Positions 1-7,208 of a stretch of DNA of 16,701 bases are shown piece by piece. Position numbers and translations under genes: made by a program. The DNA lies in NCBI GenBank assembly GCA_964517075.1, contig CAZFAT010000306.1, positions 1 through 16,701 of the forward strand, written 5' to 3'. This stretch comes from CAZFAT01 sp964517075 (GTDB lineage Bacteria; Acidobacteriota; Vicinamibacteria; Vicinamibacterales; SCN-69-37). The notes under the pieces were generated by a model, which saw only the letters and a list, made by a program, of their open reading frames with translations, was not told the DNA's origin and did not search any database. How positions within the stretch are numbered: position 1 is the stretch's first letter; each line of letters starts with the position of its first letter.

Positions 1-2
1 TG

Positions 3-584
3 ATCTACGTGCCCTTCCAGCAGGAGCGCGACGATCCGTTCCTGCTGCGGTTCGTGGCGTTCGTCGCGCGCACGCCCACACCCGGCAGCGTGCTCGAAGG
101 CATCCGGGCGGAAATTCGCCGCGCCGCACCCGATTTGCCGATCCAAAGCACGGTGACGATGGACGAAGCGGTGGCGGCGTCGGTGGCGGCGCCGCGTTTC
201 CGGACGTGGCTGCTGGGGCTGTTCGCGACGACCGCGACGCTGATCGCGACGTGCGGTCTCTACGGATTGATGGCCTACGCGGTGTCGCAGCGCCGCCGCG
301 AGATCGGCGTGCGCATGGCGCTCGGCGCCACGCGCCGCGACGTGCTTCGCCTCGTGCTCACGCGCGCGCTCCGCATCGTCGTCGCCGGCCTGATCGTCGG
401 TCTCGTCGGGGCCGCCGGCGTGACGCGCGTGCTGCAGACGTTCCTGTTCGGGGTGACGCCGGCCGATCCGCTCGTGTTCACCATCGTCACGCTGCTGCTG
501 TTGGCGGTGGGACTGATGGCGGCATGGCTGCCCGCGCGCCGCGCGACACGGATCGACCCGTGGGCGGCGCTGCGCGCGGAATAG
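3..584 (+). CDS. ABC transporter permease, FtsX-like C-terminal part (ADOP-type), 5'-truncated
   Basis: The reading frame is open from the first bases of the window (IYVPFQQ...) and stops with TAG at 582-584, so only the last ~193 residues of a longer protein are present. The visible part matches the C-terminal FtsX/MacB-like permease domain. A hydrophobic segment (LLGLFATTATLIATCGLYGL) is followed by the conserved cytoplasmic stretch QRRREIGVRMALGATRRDV, then two more membrane segments, and the protein ends in PARRATRIDPWAALRAE. The YVPFQQ and GVTPADPLVF motifs are typical of the acidobacterial duplicated permeases called ADOP. Such proteins belong to MacB-type systems in the inner membrane, moving or extracting envelope substrates with a separate ATPase; the substrate is unknown. 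It converges with the cytochrome gene 61 bases downstream. Family is certain, subfamily likely. Confidence 0.9.
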   Translation: MYVPFQQERDDPFLLRFVAFVARTPTPGSVLEGIRAEIRRAAPDLPIQSTVTMDEAVAASVAAPRFRTWLLGLFATTATLIATCGLYGLMAYAVSQRRREIGVRMALGATRRDVLRLVLTRALRIVVAGLIVGLVGAAGVTRVLQTFLFGVTPADPLVFTIVTLLLLAVGLMAAWLPARRATRIDPWAALRAE

Positions 585-596
585 CCGTCAACGGAC

Positions 597-611
597 CACT
601 CCTCTGGAGTG
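597..611. terminator. Short inverted repeat between convergent genes
   Basis: CACTCC and GGAGTG form a perfect 6-bp stem around a 3-base loop in the 61-base gap between the permease stop and the stop of the convergent cytochrome gene. There is no T-tract on either side, so it could be a weak bidirectional end signal or chance. Confidence 0.25.
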
Positions 612-645
612 ATACGCCTCGCCGCCGCTCGCAGGGTCGGGCGCA

Positions 646-1398
646 TTACTTGATAACGAACGTCACCGAATGTTCGCCCCGTGTTCGCGTGTTTGGGACG
701 CCCCCGATGCCGTTGTCCAGATAGCTGGCGGTCAATGTGTAGGTGCCTGTGTCCGCGTCGGCCGGTTTGTCGACGATCCGGATCACGCCCTCCGCGCCGG
801 CGTACACCCACCGATTGCGCTCGCCGCCCTGTTCGACGATGAATCTGGCCGCGGCCAGGGCCTCGTCCTCGGAGAGATGGCTGTGGGGCGGCATGGCCAG
901 CGAGCCCCAGTAGCCCGACGATCCGCTTCTGATGTGCCCGCCCAGACGGCTGAGCGTCTCGGGGGCATTGCCATATCTTTCCGCGATGGCCGAGAACGAA
1001 GGGCCGACGAGCGAGGTCTTGTCCGCATGACAACTGAAGCAGGCGGATGTTCGGATGACGTCCAGTCCGGCCGGCTCGTCGGCGCGGCGCGAATGTCCGT
1101 CAGGTTCTGCCGGCCGTCGATACTCGACTTCCAGGAGGATCTTGTGCGGGGGGATCGCTCCGGACGCTGATTCGCCGTCCTCCCGATCGGAAACGGTAAT
1201 CGCGTAGCGGAACGGCGAGCCCCAGTGCAGCCTCTGCGTTTCCGCCGGCCGTGTAATTCTGACGACCGGCGGCGAGTTGCCGGACTGCGGGCCGATCGCG
1301 GCTGTGTGGCCATGACCGGCGACGACGATCGCGGCTGCGAGAGGAAGACCCCGGAACATGGCCGCGGCCGTCGAACGGGACGTGCCGGGACGGTTCAC
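646..1398 (-). CDS. Secreted monohaem c-type cytochrome with flanking beta domains
   Basis: This 250-residue protein carries one haem c motif, CFSCH at residues 120-124, and a likely distal Met ligand in AMP (M169), the class I cytochrome arrangement. The N-terminus has a hydrophobic Sec-type segment (about 15-34). The region 42-95 (PPVVRITRPAE..., YAITVSDREDGES) and the C-terminal stretch (YTLTASYLDNGIGG...) look like beta-sandwich parts. The same architecture occurs next to or fused with PQQ-type sugar dehydrogenases in Bacteroidota and Acidobacteriota. The GTG start at 1398 overlaps the upstream flavoprotein stop (GTGA), arguing for translational coupling; an ATG at residue 14 is an alternative. 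It should be periplasmic or exposed at the outer face, and I infer that it takes electrons from the flavoenzyme encoded just upstream. No separate promoter is visible. Confidence 0.85.
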   Translation of the reverse strand: MNRPGTSRSTAAAMFRGLPLAAAIVVAGHGHTAAIGPQSGNSPPVVRITRPAETQRLHWGSPFRYAITVSDREDGESASGAIPPHKILLEVEYRRPAEPDGHSRRADEPAGLDVIRTSACFSCHADKTSLVGPSFSAIAERYGNAPETLSRLGGHIRSGSSGYWGSLAMPPHSHLSEDEALAAARFIVEQGGERNRWVYAGAEGVIRIVDKPADADTGTYTLTASYLDNGIGGVPNTRTRGEHSVTFVIK

Positions 1399-2861
1399 GC
1401 CAGGTCGATTTCCCGGGCCACCCGATTGGCCGAGTTCGTGGCCGCTTCCATGCCCCAGTTATTGTTGTCGGCATAGGAGCCGGCGAAGTGAATGCGGCCC
1501 ACAGGCGTCATCACGTGCGGCCAGAAGCGGGCCAGCGTGCCCATCGGAAAGGACTGCCGCTCGCAACTGGGGGCGAAGCGATCCTGCGTCCAGTCCTTCA
1601 CGAGCGTCTGCTCGATCGTGATCGCCGACTTGTTGCCCGGATAGAGTTCCTTGAACGCCGCCACGGCGCGCGCCGGCGTGATGCCGCCGGGGCCCGTCGC
1701 CATCAGCACCGACCGGTGCGTCTCCACTTCATTGGCGACCTGCCAGACTACCCGCAGGTCTCGATGGTTGAACGCCAGGTTGATGCTCGTTCCGTCGTCC
1801 TCCCAGAACCTGGTTCGCGTCTGAAATGCGATGCGCGGATAGGAACCGTACGAGACATTGTCCAGGACGAAGCGCTTCTCAGGCGGCAGGTCCGGCGAGA
1901 ACAGGATGGTCCTGGTCGCGGGGACGGGCAGGCAGTTCGCGAAGAAGTCCGCCGCCATGGTTTTGGTGTCGCCGAACTCTTCGTACGTCACGGTGACGCC
2001 GGTCTGCCCCTGCTCGACCTCGAGAATGCGGCAATCGAGCTGCACCCTCGAGCCGAGTCGGCTGGCGAAGGCGTCCGTCATCTTCTGGTTGCCCCCCTGC
2101 AGCCGGTAGAGATGTTCCGGGTGATAGCTGGGAATGCCTCTCGTGTGCAGGATGAACGACTGCCAGATTCTGAAGAGCGCGGACGACTGGCCTCCGCCAA
2201 GAAGGGCGCGCGCGGCAGGCGACGCGCCGTCCTGCTCGTAGAGCCGGGACAAGGGCACCGTGTCCAGATGATCCAACCCCGCACCGAGTGGCCGGTAGTC
2301 GCTCTCGAGCTTGTCCCAGTAGGGCCTCAGATAGAGCGATTCGAGATTCCAGATCGGCTGGGACGACAGGAACTGTCGTTCGCGTTCGTTGAACCCGCCC
2401 AGTCCGGCCGCCTGATCGAACTGTCTGGACCACCGCTGTTGGTCAGTCAGGAATGCATCGCCGACCCTGGTCAGCTGGTTGATTCGATGGCGGTAGGGGA
2501 CGACGGTCAGGCCGAACTCTTCCGTGTATTCCCAGAAGCGTTCGTAGCAGGGCTTCGTGAAACCTTCCGCGCCGTAGTCCACATACAGACCGTCCGACAG
2601 CCCTTCGCGGCCCGTGAAGACGTGCCCGCCATGACGTCCCGATGCATCCAGGACGACCACCTCGTGGCCGCGTTTCATCAGCTCGTACGCACAGCACAGG
2701 CCGCCGATGCCAGCCCCACCCACGATGACCTTGCGGCGGACGCGAGGTGTGGCCACCGTCTGGGCGCTCGACCGCCTGGCGTCCCCCTTCAGGACGCTGA
2801 CGGACAGGGCAGTGCCGATGCCGGCGGCCGTGCTGTGTTTCAGAAAATCTCGTCTGTTCAT
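1395..2861 (-). CDS. Tat-exported FAD-dependent amine-oxidase-like oxidoreductase
   Basis: The product is a 488-residue flavoprotein of the flavin amine oxidase superfamily (PF01593-like). It opens with a twin-arginine signal (NRRDFLK, residues 2-8, then a hydrophobic stretch ending near SSAQT). The FAD-binding Rossmann motif VGGAGIGGL lies at 47-55 with the acidic D72 ending strand 2 and the RHGGH turn at 76-80. RLQGGNQKMTDAFASRLG (253-270) corresponds to the substrate/FAD-domain linker of amine oxidases. HFAGSYADNNNWGMEAA (458-474) is the C-terminal FAD signature. The ATG at 2861 was chosen because it places the Tat motif at the N-terminus; the frame stays open upstream without export logic. 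Tat export implies folding with FAD before transport and work in the periplasm. The substrate cannot be read from the sequence: amines, amino acids or other hydrides are possible. The downstream cytochrome gene overlaps it by 4 bases. Confidence 0.88.
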   Translation of the reverse strand: MNRRDFLKHSTAAGIGTALSVSVLKGDARRSSAQTVATPRVRRKVIVGGAGIGGLCCAYELMKRGHEVVVLDASGRHGGHVFTGREGLSDGLYVDYGAEGFTKPCYERFWEYTEEFGLTVVPYRHRINQLTRVGDAFLTDQQRWSRQFDQAAGLGGFNERERQFLSSQPIWNLESLYLRPYWDKLESDYRPLGAGLDHLDTVPLSRLYEQDGASPAARALLGGGQSSALFRIWQSFILHTRGIPSYHPEHLYRLQGGNQKMTDAFASRLGSRVQLDCRILEVEQGQTGVTVTYEEFGDTKTMAADFFANCLPVPATRTILFSPDLPPEKRFVLDNVSYGSYPRIAFQTRTRFWEDDGTSINLAFNHRDLRVVWQVANEVETHRSVLMATGPGGITPARAVAAFKELYPGNKSAITIEQTLVKDWTQDRFAPSCERQSFPMGTLARFWPHVMTPVGRIHFAGSYADNNNWGMEAATNSANRVAREIDLA

Positions 2862-2897
2862 GGTCCGTCGTGGGTGCCGCGCCAGACGTGCCACACC

Positions 2898-2931
2898 GCA
2901 GCGCGCGCCGGCCGGGCCCGGCGCGCGCTGC
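2898..2931 (-). terminator. Perfect 14-bp GC-rich hairpin between receptor and flavoprotein genes
   Basis: Bases 2898-2911 and 2918-2931 are perfect reverse complements (GCAGCGCGCGCCGG arm) separated by a 6-base loop. The hairpin sits in the 82-base gap after the TonB receptor stop and before the flavoprotein start. No T-tract follows on the minus strand, so it may be a U-less terminator, a partial attenuator setting the receptor/enzyme ratio, or an mRNA-stabilising stem. The structure is directly visible; the role is inferred. Confidence 0.5.
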
Positions 2932-2943
2932 CTGTCAAGAGTC

Positions 2944-5900
2944 TCAGTAGCTGAAGCGCAGGCCGACGCGGGCCTGGCGCATCGACCCCGTCGTCCCGTC
3001 GACGACCATGAAGTCGGGGTCGTTGAGCGTCCGCGTGCCATCCGGGTTCGTGATGAACGTGTCGAAGTCGACGCCGCCGTTCGGATTCGACCACTTGGGC
3101 TTGTTCAGCACGTTGTTGGCCTCGAACCGGATCTCGAGCCGCCGGTTCCCGCCGAGCGGGACCGCGCGGAAGATCGAGAAGTCGAGGTTGGTGGCGCCCG
3201 GGCCGGTGAACTGGTTCAACGTCCCGGTCCCGAGCCGCTGCCCCGTCGGCTGCGCCCAGGCGAACGGGTCGTAGTACGGCCCCGGGTCGTCGCAGACCAG
3301 GCAGCCGGCGATGTCGTCGCTCGTGCCGAACGCACCGTCCGGCCCTGGCTGCGGCGCGTCGCCGATGTGCCCCAGCTTGACGACCGGCCCGACGAGGTCG
3401 GCCGTCTGCGTCACGCCCTGCGAGTTGAGTTCGTCGTCATTGGCGTCAACGGTGAAGCGGCTGCCGCTGTAGACCTGGAAGATCCCGTTGACCTGCCAGT
3501 CGTTGATGATCGTCTTCAGGATGCCGCCCGACCCCCGCCCGGTCTGCCAGGGCAGCAGGTAGACGAACGAACTCGAGACGACGTGCCGGCGCCCGGTCGG
3601 CCGCCAATTGCGGTCGGCGAACTCCGGAATCGTGTAGGTCCGCTCGTAGCTCCGCGTGCTCGCGAGCGTGTAGGCGCCCGTCAGCTGCAGCCCCTGCCGG
3701 AACGGCCGCCGCATCGAGATCTGCAGCGAGTTGTAGCGCAGCTTCCTGAAGCCGGTGTAGGTGTTGAACGTCTGGATGTTCAGCGGGTTCGGATACGGCA
3801 GCCCCGTCTTCGGATTGACGGAGGCCACGCGGTCCCCGTTCGCGTCAAGATGACTCACGTACGGCCGCAGCGAGTTGAGCCCCGACACGCCGTTGTTCGA
3901 GATGTTTGGACAATCGATGTCCGACGGGTCGGTCGGGCTCACGTCGCACATGGGCCCCAGCACCGTGCTCGCGTTCACGTTGACGTCGGTCAACTGCCCG
4001 TCGCTGCGGTTGCCCACGTAGGCGACGTCGACCGACATCGAGAACGGCAACTGCCGTTCGAACGCGACGTTGTAGGAGTGGATGCGCGGCCGGATGACCG
4101 TCGTCGGCACCATCGTGCGGGTGTTGGACGAATCGAGCGGCAGCTCGATCCGCACGAAGTTCGCCGGCGGCAGTTCGATGAACGGAATCCCCTCGGCCAG
4201 CGTGTTCCGCCAGCCCCAGTTCTGGTTGCCGTCCTGGAGCACGGCCCAGGCCTGGTTCAGCGCGCTCGGGTAGCTGAAGTCGCCTTTGAACGGCGAGCTC
4301 AAGTTCTCGCCACTGATCGTCGTCCCGTAGCCCACGCGCGCGACGGTCTTGTCGTTCAGCCGGTAGATGGCCCCGAACCGCGGCGCGAAGAGGTCCTTCT
4401 GGGCCTTCACGCCCAACGTCGGCGACGACTCGTCGAACGCCGTCGCCGGGTTGTCCGGCCCGCGACCGCCCACCACCATCTCGAGCGTGTCGAGGTCGAG
4501 CATCTCCATCCCGCGGTTGCTGCGCCGCATGACCGGATAGACCTCGTAGCGCAGCCCCAGGTCGAACGTCAGCTGCGGCGTGACGTTCCAGCGGTCGCGC
4601 ACGAACAGCCCGTGCGTCCATTCGTAGGCGCTGAAGATCTCGTACTGGAGGCTCTTGCCCATGTTGCGCACCAGCCCGAACATCATCGCCGCGTACTGGT
4701 TGTAGAAGTTCGCCGAGGTCTGGCCCGTGATGTTGGCCATCCGCGTCGCGTTGGTGGAGATCAGGAGGCTCCCGCGCGGGTTCTCGTTCTCCGGCTGCCA
4801 GTGGTCCAGCTTGCCCCGGAACAGCATGTACCCGCCCCGGAACTCGTGCTTGCCCGCGAACTTGGTCACGTTGTTCACCAACGAGATCGTCTTCTCGACC
4901 CGAGTTTCCGGCGTCCAGGTCGATGCGGTGCCGATCGTCTGGAACCCCGTCGTGATGTTCGGCAGCCCCGCATACATGTGCACGTCCGGCACGTCGGTCC
5001 GGTTCTGGGCGTTCGTGCCCGGAATCCCCAGCACGTCGGTCCCATACATCCCCAACTCGAAGTCGGGCGGGAAGGCTTCCTGGTCGAGAATCGAAATCCC
5101 CAGCGTGCTGTCGAAGGTCAGCGTCGGGGTGATCACCCAGGTCTGCCCGAACGTCGGCTGATAGACCCGCGTCGTGGTCTGGCCCACGCCCGGCGTCGGG
5201 AAGGTCCACCGATCCGGCACCGGCGCATACATCCAGCTCAGCTTCCACCACATCTGGTGCGCGTTCGTCCGGTTCAGGTTGACCTTGAAGTCCATGTTGT
5301 TGCGCTTCGTGTCAAACGTCTGCCGCCGGCTCCAGTTGTTGCTGAACCCGCCCGCGCCCGTCCCTTCGTGGATGGGCAGCGGAATCAGCGCCAGGATGCG
5401 CTTGGCAATCGGGTCGATCCGCGCCGGGTCCATCACGTTCAGCCCGGTTGCGCACGTCGGGCAGGCCGGCGGCCCGGTGTAGTTGAGCTGCTGGCGTGTG
5501 TGCAGGTTCGCGCTTCCCGTGTAGGCCCGGACGCCCGTGTGGGGGTCGCCAATCCGCTGCAGCGTGCCGTTGGTATTGAAGAAGTGGCTGAAATCGCCAT
5601 TGCGCGCCCGCTCGTCGGGCACGCGGAAGAAGTTCGTGCTCTCCCGATGGCTGTAGTAGCCCTCGTACGACGCGAAGAAGAACAACCGGTTGCGCAGGAT
5701 CGGCCCGCCGATCGTCCCGCCAAACGTGTTGCGGGTGATGTCCTGCGGCTCGGTCTCCACGCCCGCGAAGCTGAACGCGCCCGCGTTCAGGGCGCTGTTG
5801 GTGTGCAGCTCGAACGCCGAGCCCTTGTAAGTGTTCGTCCCCGACTTGGTCGTCACCGTGATCGCCGCGCCGGCCGCATTGCCCTGCTCGGCGCTCATGC

Positions 5901-6633
5901 TGCCCGTCGTGATGTTCACGGTCTCGATCGTCTCGGCCGGGGACACATAGGCGTTGTGGTTCGGCAGATACAGGTTCGCGTTGACCGCCCCGTCGGTCAG
6001 ATTCTGGTTCGCGGCCGAGGTCTGCGCGTTGCCGCCCTGCCCGTTGACCGTGAACTGGATCGTCCGCTGCGGCGTGTCGCTCTCGGCGTTCGGCGTGCTC
6101 AGGTCGGGCTGCGCGCCCGGCACGAGCACCACGAGCGCCTGGTAGTTGCGATAGGCGTTCAGCGGCAGGTTTGTGATCTGCACCGAATCCAGCTTGGTGG
6201 ACGTGTCGGCTTTCTCGGTCTGCAGCAGCTCCGAGTCCGACGTCACGTTCACGACGTCGGTGACGGTGCCGGCCTGGAGCTGCGTGTCCACCCGCGCGAT
6301 CTCGCCCTGCTGGAGGTTCACGCCAGAGCGCTCGAAGGCCTTGAAATTCGCCCCCATGCTGATCCGGACCGTATAGGTGCCCGGCTGCACGTTGACGATG
6401 GTGTATTCCCCTTCGCTGTTGGTGGTCGTCTCTCGCTTCAGCCCCGTGGCCGGGGCCGTGATCGCCACGATCGCGCCCGGGACCCGATACCCCTGCGGAT
6501 CGGTCACAATCCCGGTCACGCTGCCGTACAGTACCTGCGCCGCGGCCGGTGCAGCCATCAGACTGGAGACGATCAACGCAAGCCCCGCCAGCCATGCCCA
6601 ACCATCTCTCCCGCTCCGCCGACTTGACCGCAT
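2944..6633 (-). CDS. TonB-dependent receptor, Oar-like, with N-terminal carboxypeptidase-regulatory domain
   Basis: The product has 1229 residues. The first ~33 are a Sec signal peptide (RSSRRSGRDGW, hydrophobic core, APAAAQ cleavage region). Residues ~36-120 form a carboxypeptidase-regulatory-like beta-sandwich (GSVTGIVTDPQGYRVPGA ... GEYTIVNVQPGTYTVRI). Residues ~124-265 are plug-like (LDSVQITNLPLNAYRNYQAL; SAEQGNAAGAAITVTTKSG). The rest is a long outer-membrane barrel ending in the aromatic signature ARVGLRFSY. It resembles the large Oar-type receptors common in Acidobacteriota, which bring ligands across the outer membrane using TonB energy; the ligand is not readable. I chose the ATG at 6633 because it gives a proper signal peptide and follows a purine-rich AAGGGGGG at about 5 bases spacing. 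A GTG-initiated extension in frame from 6720 is unlikely. It appears to be the first gene of the cluster with the flavoprotein and cytochrome. Confidence 0.93.
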   Translation of the reverse strand: MRSSRRSGRDGWAWLAGLALIVSSLMAAPAAAQVLYGSVTGIVTDPQGYRVPGAIVAITAPATGLKRETTTNSEGEYTIVNVQPGTYTVRISMGANFKAFERSGVNLQQGEIARVDTQLQAGTVTDVVNVTSDSELLQTEKADTSTKLDSVQITNLPLNAYRNYQALVVLVPGAQPDLSTPNAESDTPQRTIQFTVNGQGGNAQTSAANQNLTDGAVNANLYLPNHNAYVSPAETIETVNITTGSMSAEQGNAAGAAITVTTKSGTNTYKGSAFELHTNSALNAGAFSFAGVETEPQDITRNTFGGTIGGPILRNRLFFFASYEGYYSHRESTNFFRVPDERARNGDFSHFFNTNGTLQRIGDPHTGVRAYTGSANLHTRQQLNYTGPPACPTCATGLNVMDPARIDPIAKRILALIPLPIHEGTGAGGFSNNWSRRQTFDTKRNNMDFKVNLNRTNAHQMWWKLSWMYAPVPDRWTFPTPGVGQTTTRVYQPTFGQTWVITPTLTFDSTLGISILDQEAFPPDFELGMYGTDVLGIPGTNAQNRTDVPDVHMYAGLPNITTGFQTIGTASTWTPETRVEKTISLVNNVTKFAGKHEFRGGYMLFRGKLDHWQPENENPRGSLLISTNATRMANITGQTSANFYNQYAAMMFGLVRNMGKSLQYEIFSAYEWTHGLFVRDRWNVTPQLTFDLGLRYEVYPVMRRSNRGMEMLDLDTLEMVVGGRGPDNPATAFDESSPTLGVKAQKDLFAPRFGAIYRLNDKTVARVGYGTTISGENLSSPFKGDFSYPSALNQAWAVLQDGNQNWGWRNTLAEGIPFIELPPANFVRIELPLDSSNTRTMVPTTVIRPRIHSYNVAFERQLPFSMSVDVAYVGNRSDGQLTDVNVNASTVLGPMCDVSPTDPSDIDCPNISNNGVSGLNSLRPYVSHLDANGDRVASVNPKTGLPYPNPLNIQTFNTYTGFRKLRYNSLQISMRRPFRQGLQLTGAYTLASTRSYERTYTIPEFADRNWRPTGRRHVVSSSFVYLLPWQTGRGSGGILKTIINDWQVNGIFQVYSGSRFTVDANDDELNSQGVTQTADLVGPVVKLGHIGDAPQPGPDGAFGTSDDIAGCLVCDDPGPYYDPFAWAQPTGQRLGTGTLNQFTGPGATNLDFSIFRAVPLGGNRRLEIRFEANNVLNKPKWSNPNGGVDFDTFITNPDGTRTLNDPDFMVVDGTTGSMRQARVGLRFSY

Positions 6634-6674
6634 GGGTCCCCCCTTCGTCAGCCCGGTCCGGACGGTCCGAAACA

Positions 6675-6688
6675 GCACATGGATGTGC
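6675..6688. promoter_or_regulatory. Dyad in the receptor 5' leader
   Basis: GCACAT-GG-ATGTGC is a near-perfect palindrome with 6-base arms, 42-55 bases before the receptor start and inside the predicted leader RNA. It could be an operator or a small hairpin. Only the symmetry is seen. Confidence 0.25.
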
Positions 6689-6790
6689 CACGCCGTGCGC
6701 CGCGATCTCACATGCGCCACGACGAGACGGGGTGCTCGTCAAACGTTCTGGAGCCACCACGCCCGTCTGCAATCGGGGCTGAACGCCCGG

Positions 6791-6819
6791 ATGCTACGAC
6801 CGAAGGAGGGGGGAGTCAA
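6791..6819 (-). promoter_or_regulatory. Sigma70-like promoter for the TonB receptor cluster
   Basis: On the minus strand TTGACT (6819-6814, 5 of 6 to the -35 consensus) is followed after exactly 17 bases by TAGCAT (6796-6791, 4 of 6 to the -10 consensus). Transcription would start near 6784 and give a leader of about 150 bases before the receptor ATG at 6633. The sequence just upstream is the most AT-rich patch of the intergenic region. Spacing and box quality support a housekeeping-type promoter; no experiment is implied. Confidence 0.5.
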
Positions 6820-6822
6820 TGC

Positions 6823-6848
6823 ATTAATTGTGCGCGGATGATTAATTG
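6823..6848. repeat. Two direct copies of ATTAATTG upstream of the receptor promoter
   Basis: ATTAATTG occurs at 6823-6830 and 6841-6848, 18 bases apart start to start, immediately upstream of the predicted -35 box of the receptor promoter. Each contains the palindrome ATTAAT. In a strongly GC-rich background this spacing suggests either an UP-like element or a dimeric activator site. Base identity is observed; function is inferred. Confidence 0.35.
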
Positions 6849-7147
6849 GAGCGCGGCATATGAGCGGCGCGTGAGCCGCGGGATGCGACGGGAACGCGCG
6901 GGCGTGACACGCAGGCGTCGCAGCGTCGATTGAACGCGGTGCACCGTCCTCGGGAGCGCAGCGATGACACGCGCACGCCGAGGGCAGCCCTCGCCGTTCT
7001 CGGACTCGGCGCTCTGCGAAGGCGTCGCCACCATCTCGCCCGCGAGCCGCACTAGCGCGCCCTCCGTCGATAGCCCGGTGCCCCCGTCGGGTGACACCGC
7101 CCGTGATCTGGCGGCCAGACGGTTCCAAGTGACGCGGTGCAGGGCTT

Positions 7148-7170
7148 TGGCCGGAGGTATGCAGATTGCA
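7148..7170 (+). promoter_or_regulatory. Overlapping sigma54-like motifs ahead of the VWA gene
   Basis: Two registers fit the invariant GG-N10-GC spacing: TGGCCG-N5-ATGCA (7148-7163) and AGGTAT-N5-TTGCA (7155-7170). Each matches about 8 of 11 consensus positions. Starts would fall near 7174 or 7181, before the GAGG ribosome site at 7198-7201. In GC-rich DNA such partial matches arise by chance, so this is weak. Confidence 0.25.
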
Positions 7171-7208
7171 CTCGGGCTCGCCGTCAATCCCCTGACTGAG
7201 GCGCCCTC

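Larger units (their letters stand above)
6634..7208. other. 575-base divergent intergenic region without a convincing gene
   Basis: This gap lies between the divergent receptor and VWA-protein genes. It holds the receptor leader with a small dyad, the sigma70-like promoter, the ATTAATTG pair, and near 7148-7170 overlapping sigma54-like motifs ahead of the VWA gene. An 11-base interrupted palindrome GCGTGACACGC lies at 6902-6912. Open frames here (for example 6964-7218 on the plus strand) have composition like shadow frames, no export signal and no recognisable motif, so I do not call a gene. Confidence 0.6.

Noticed and set aside
2932..2937. Perfect minus-strand TTGACA just after the receptor stop
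   Set aside because: No -10 box at 16-18 bases; the space is taken by the GC-rich hairpin.
1488..2954. A 488-codon plus-strand open frame over the flavoprotein gene
   Set aside because: Antisense to a protein with clear Tat and FAD motifs; composition of a shadow frame.
2707..6627. A 1306-codon open frame on the plus strand, antisense to the TonB receptor
   Set aside because: It runs opposite a certain receptor gene, is extremely rich in Arg, Val, Pro and His, and has no signal or motif. High-GC codon use opposite a long gene readily removes stops in this frame.
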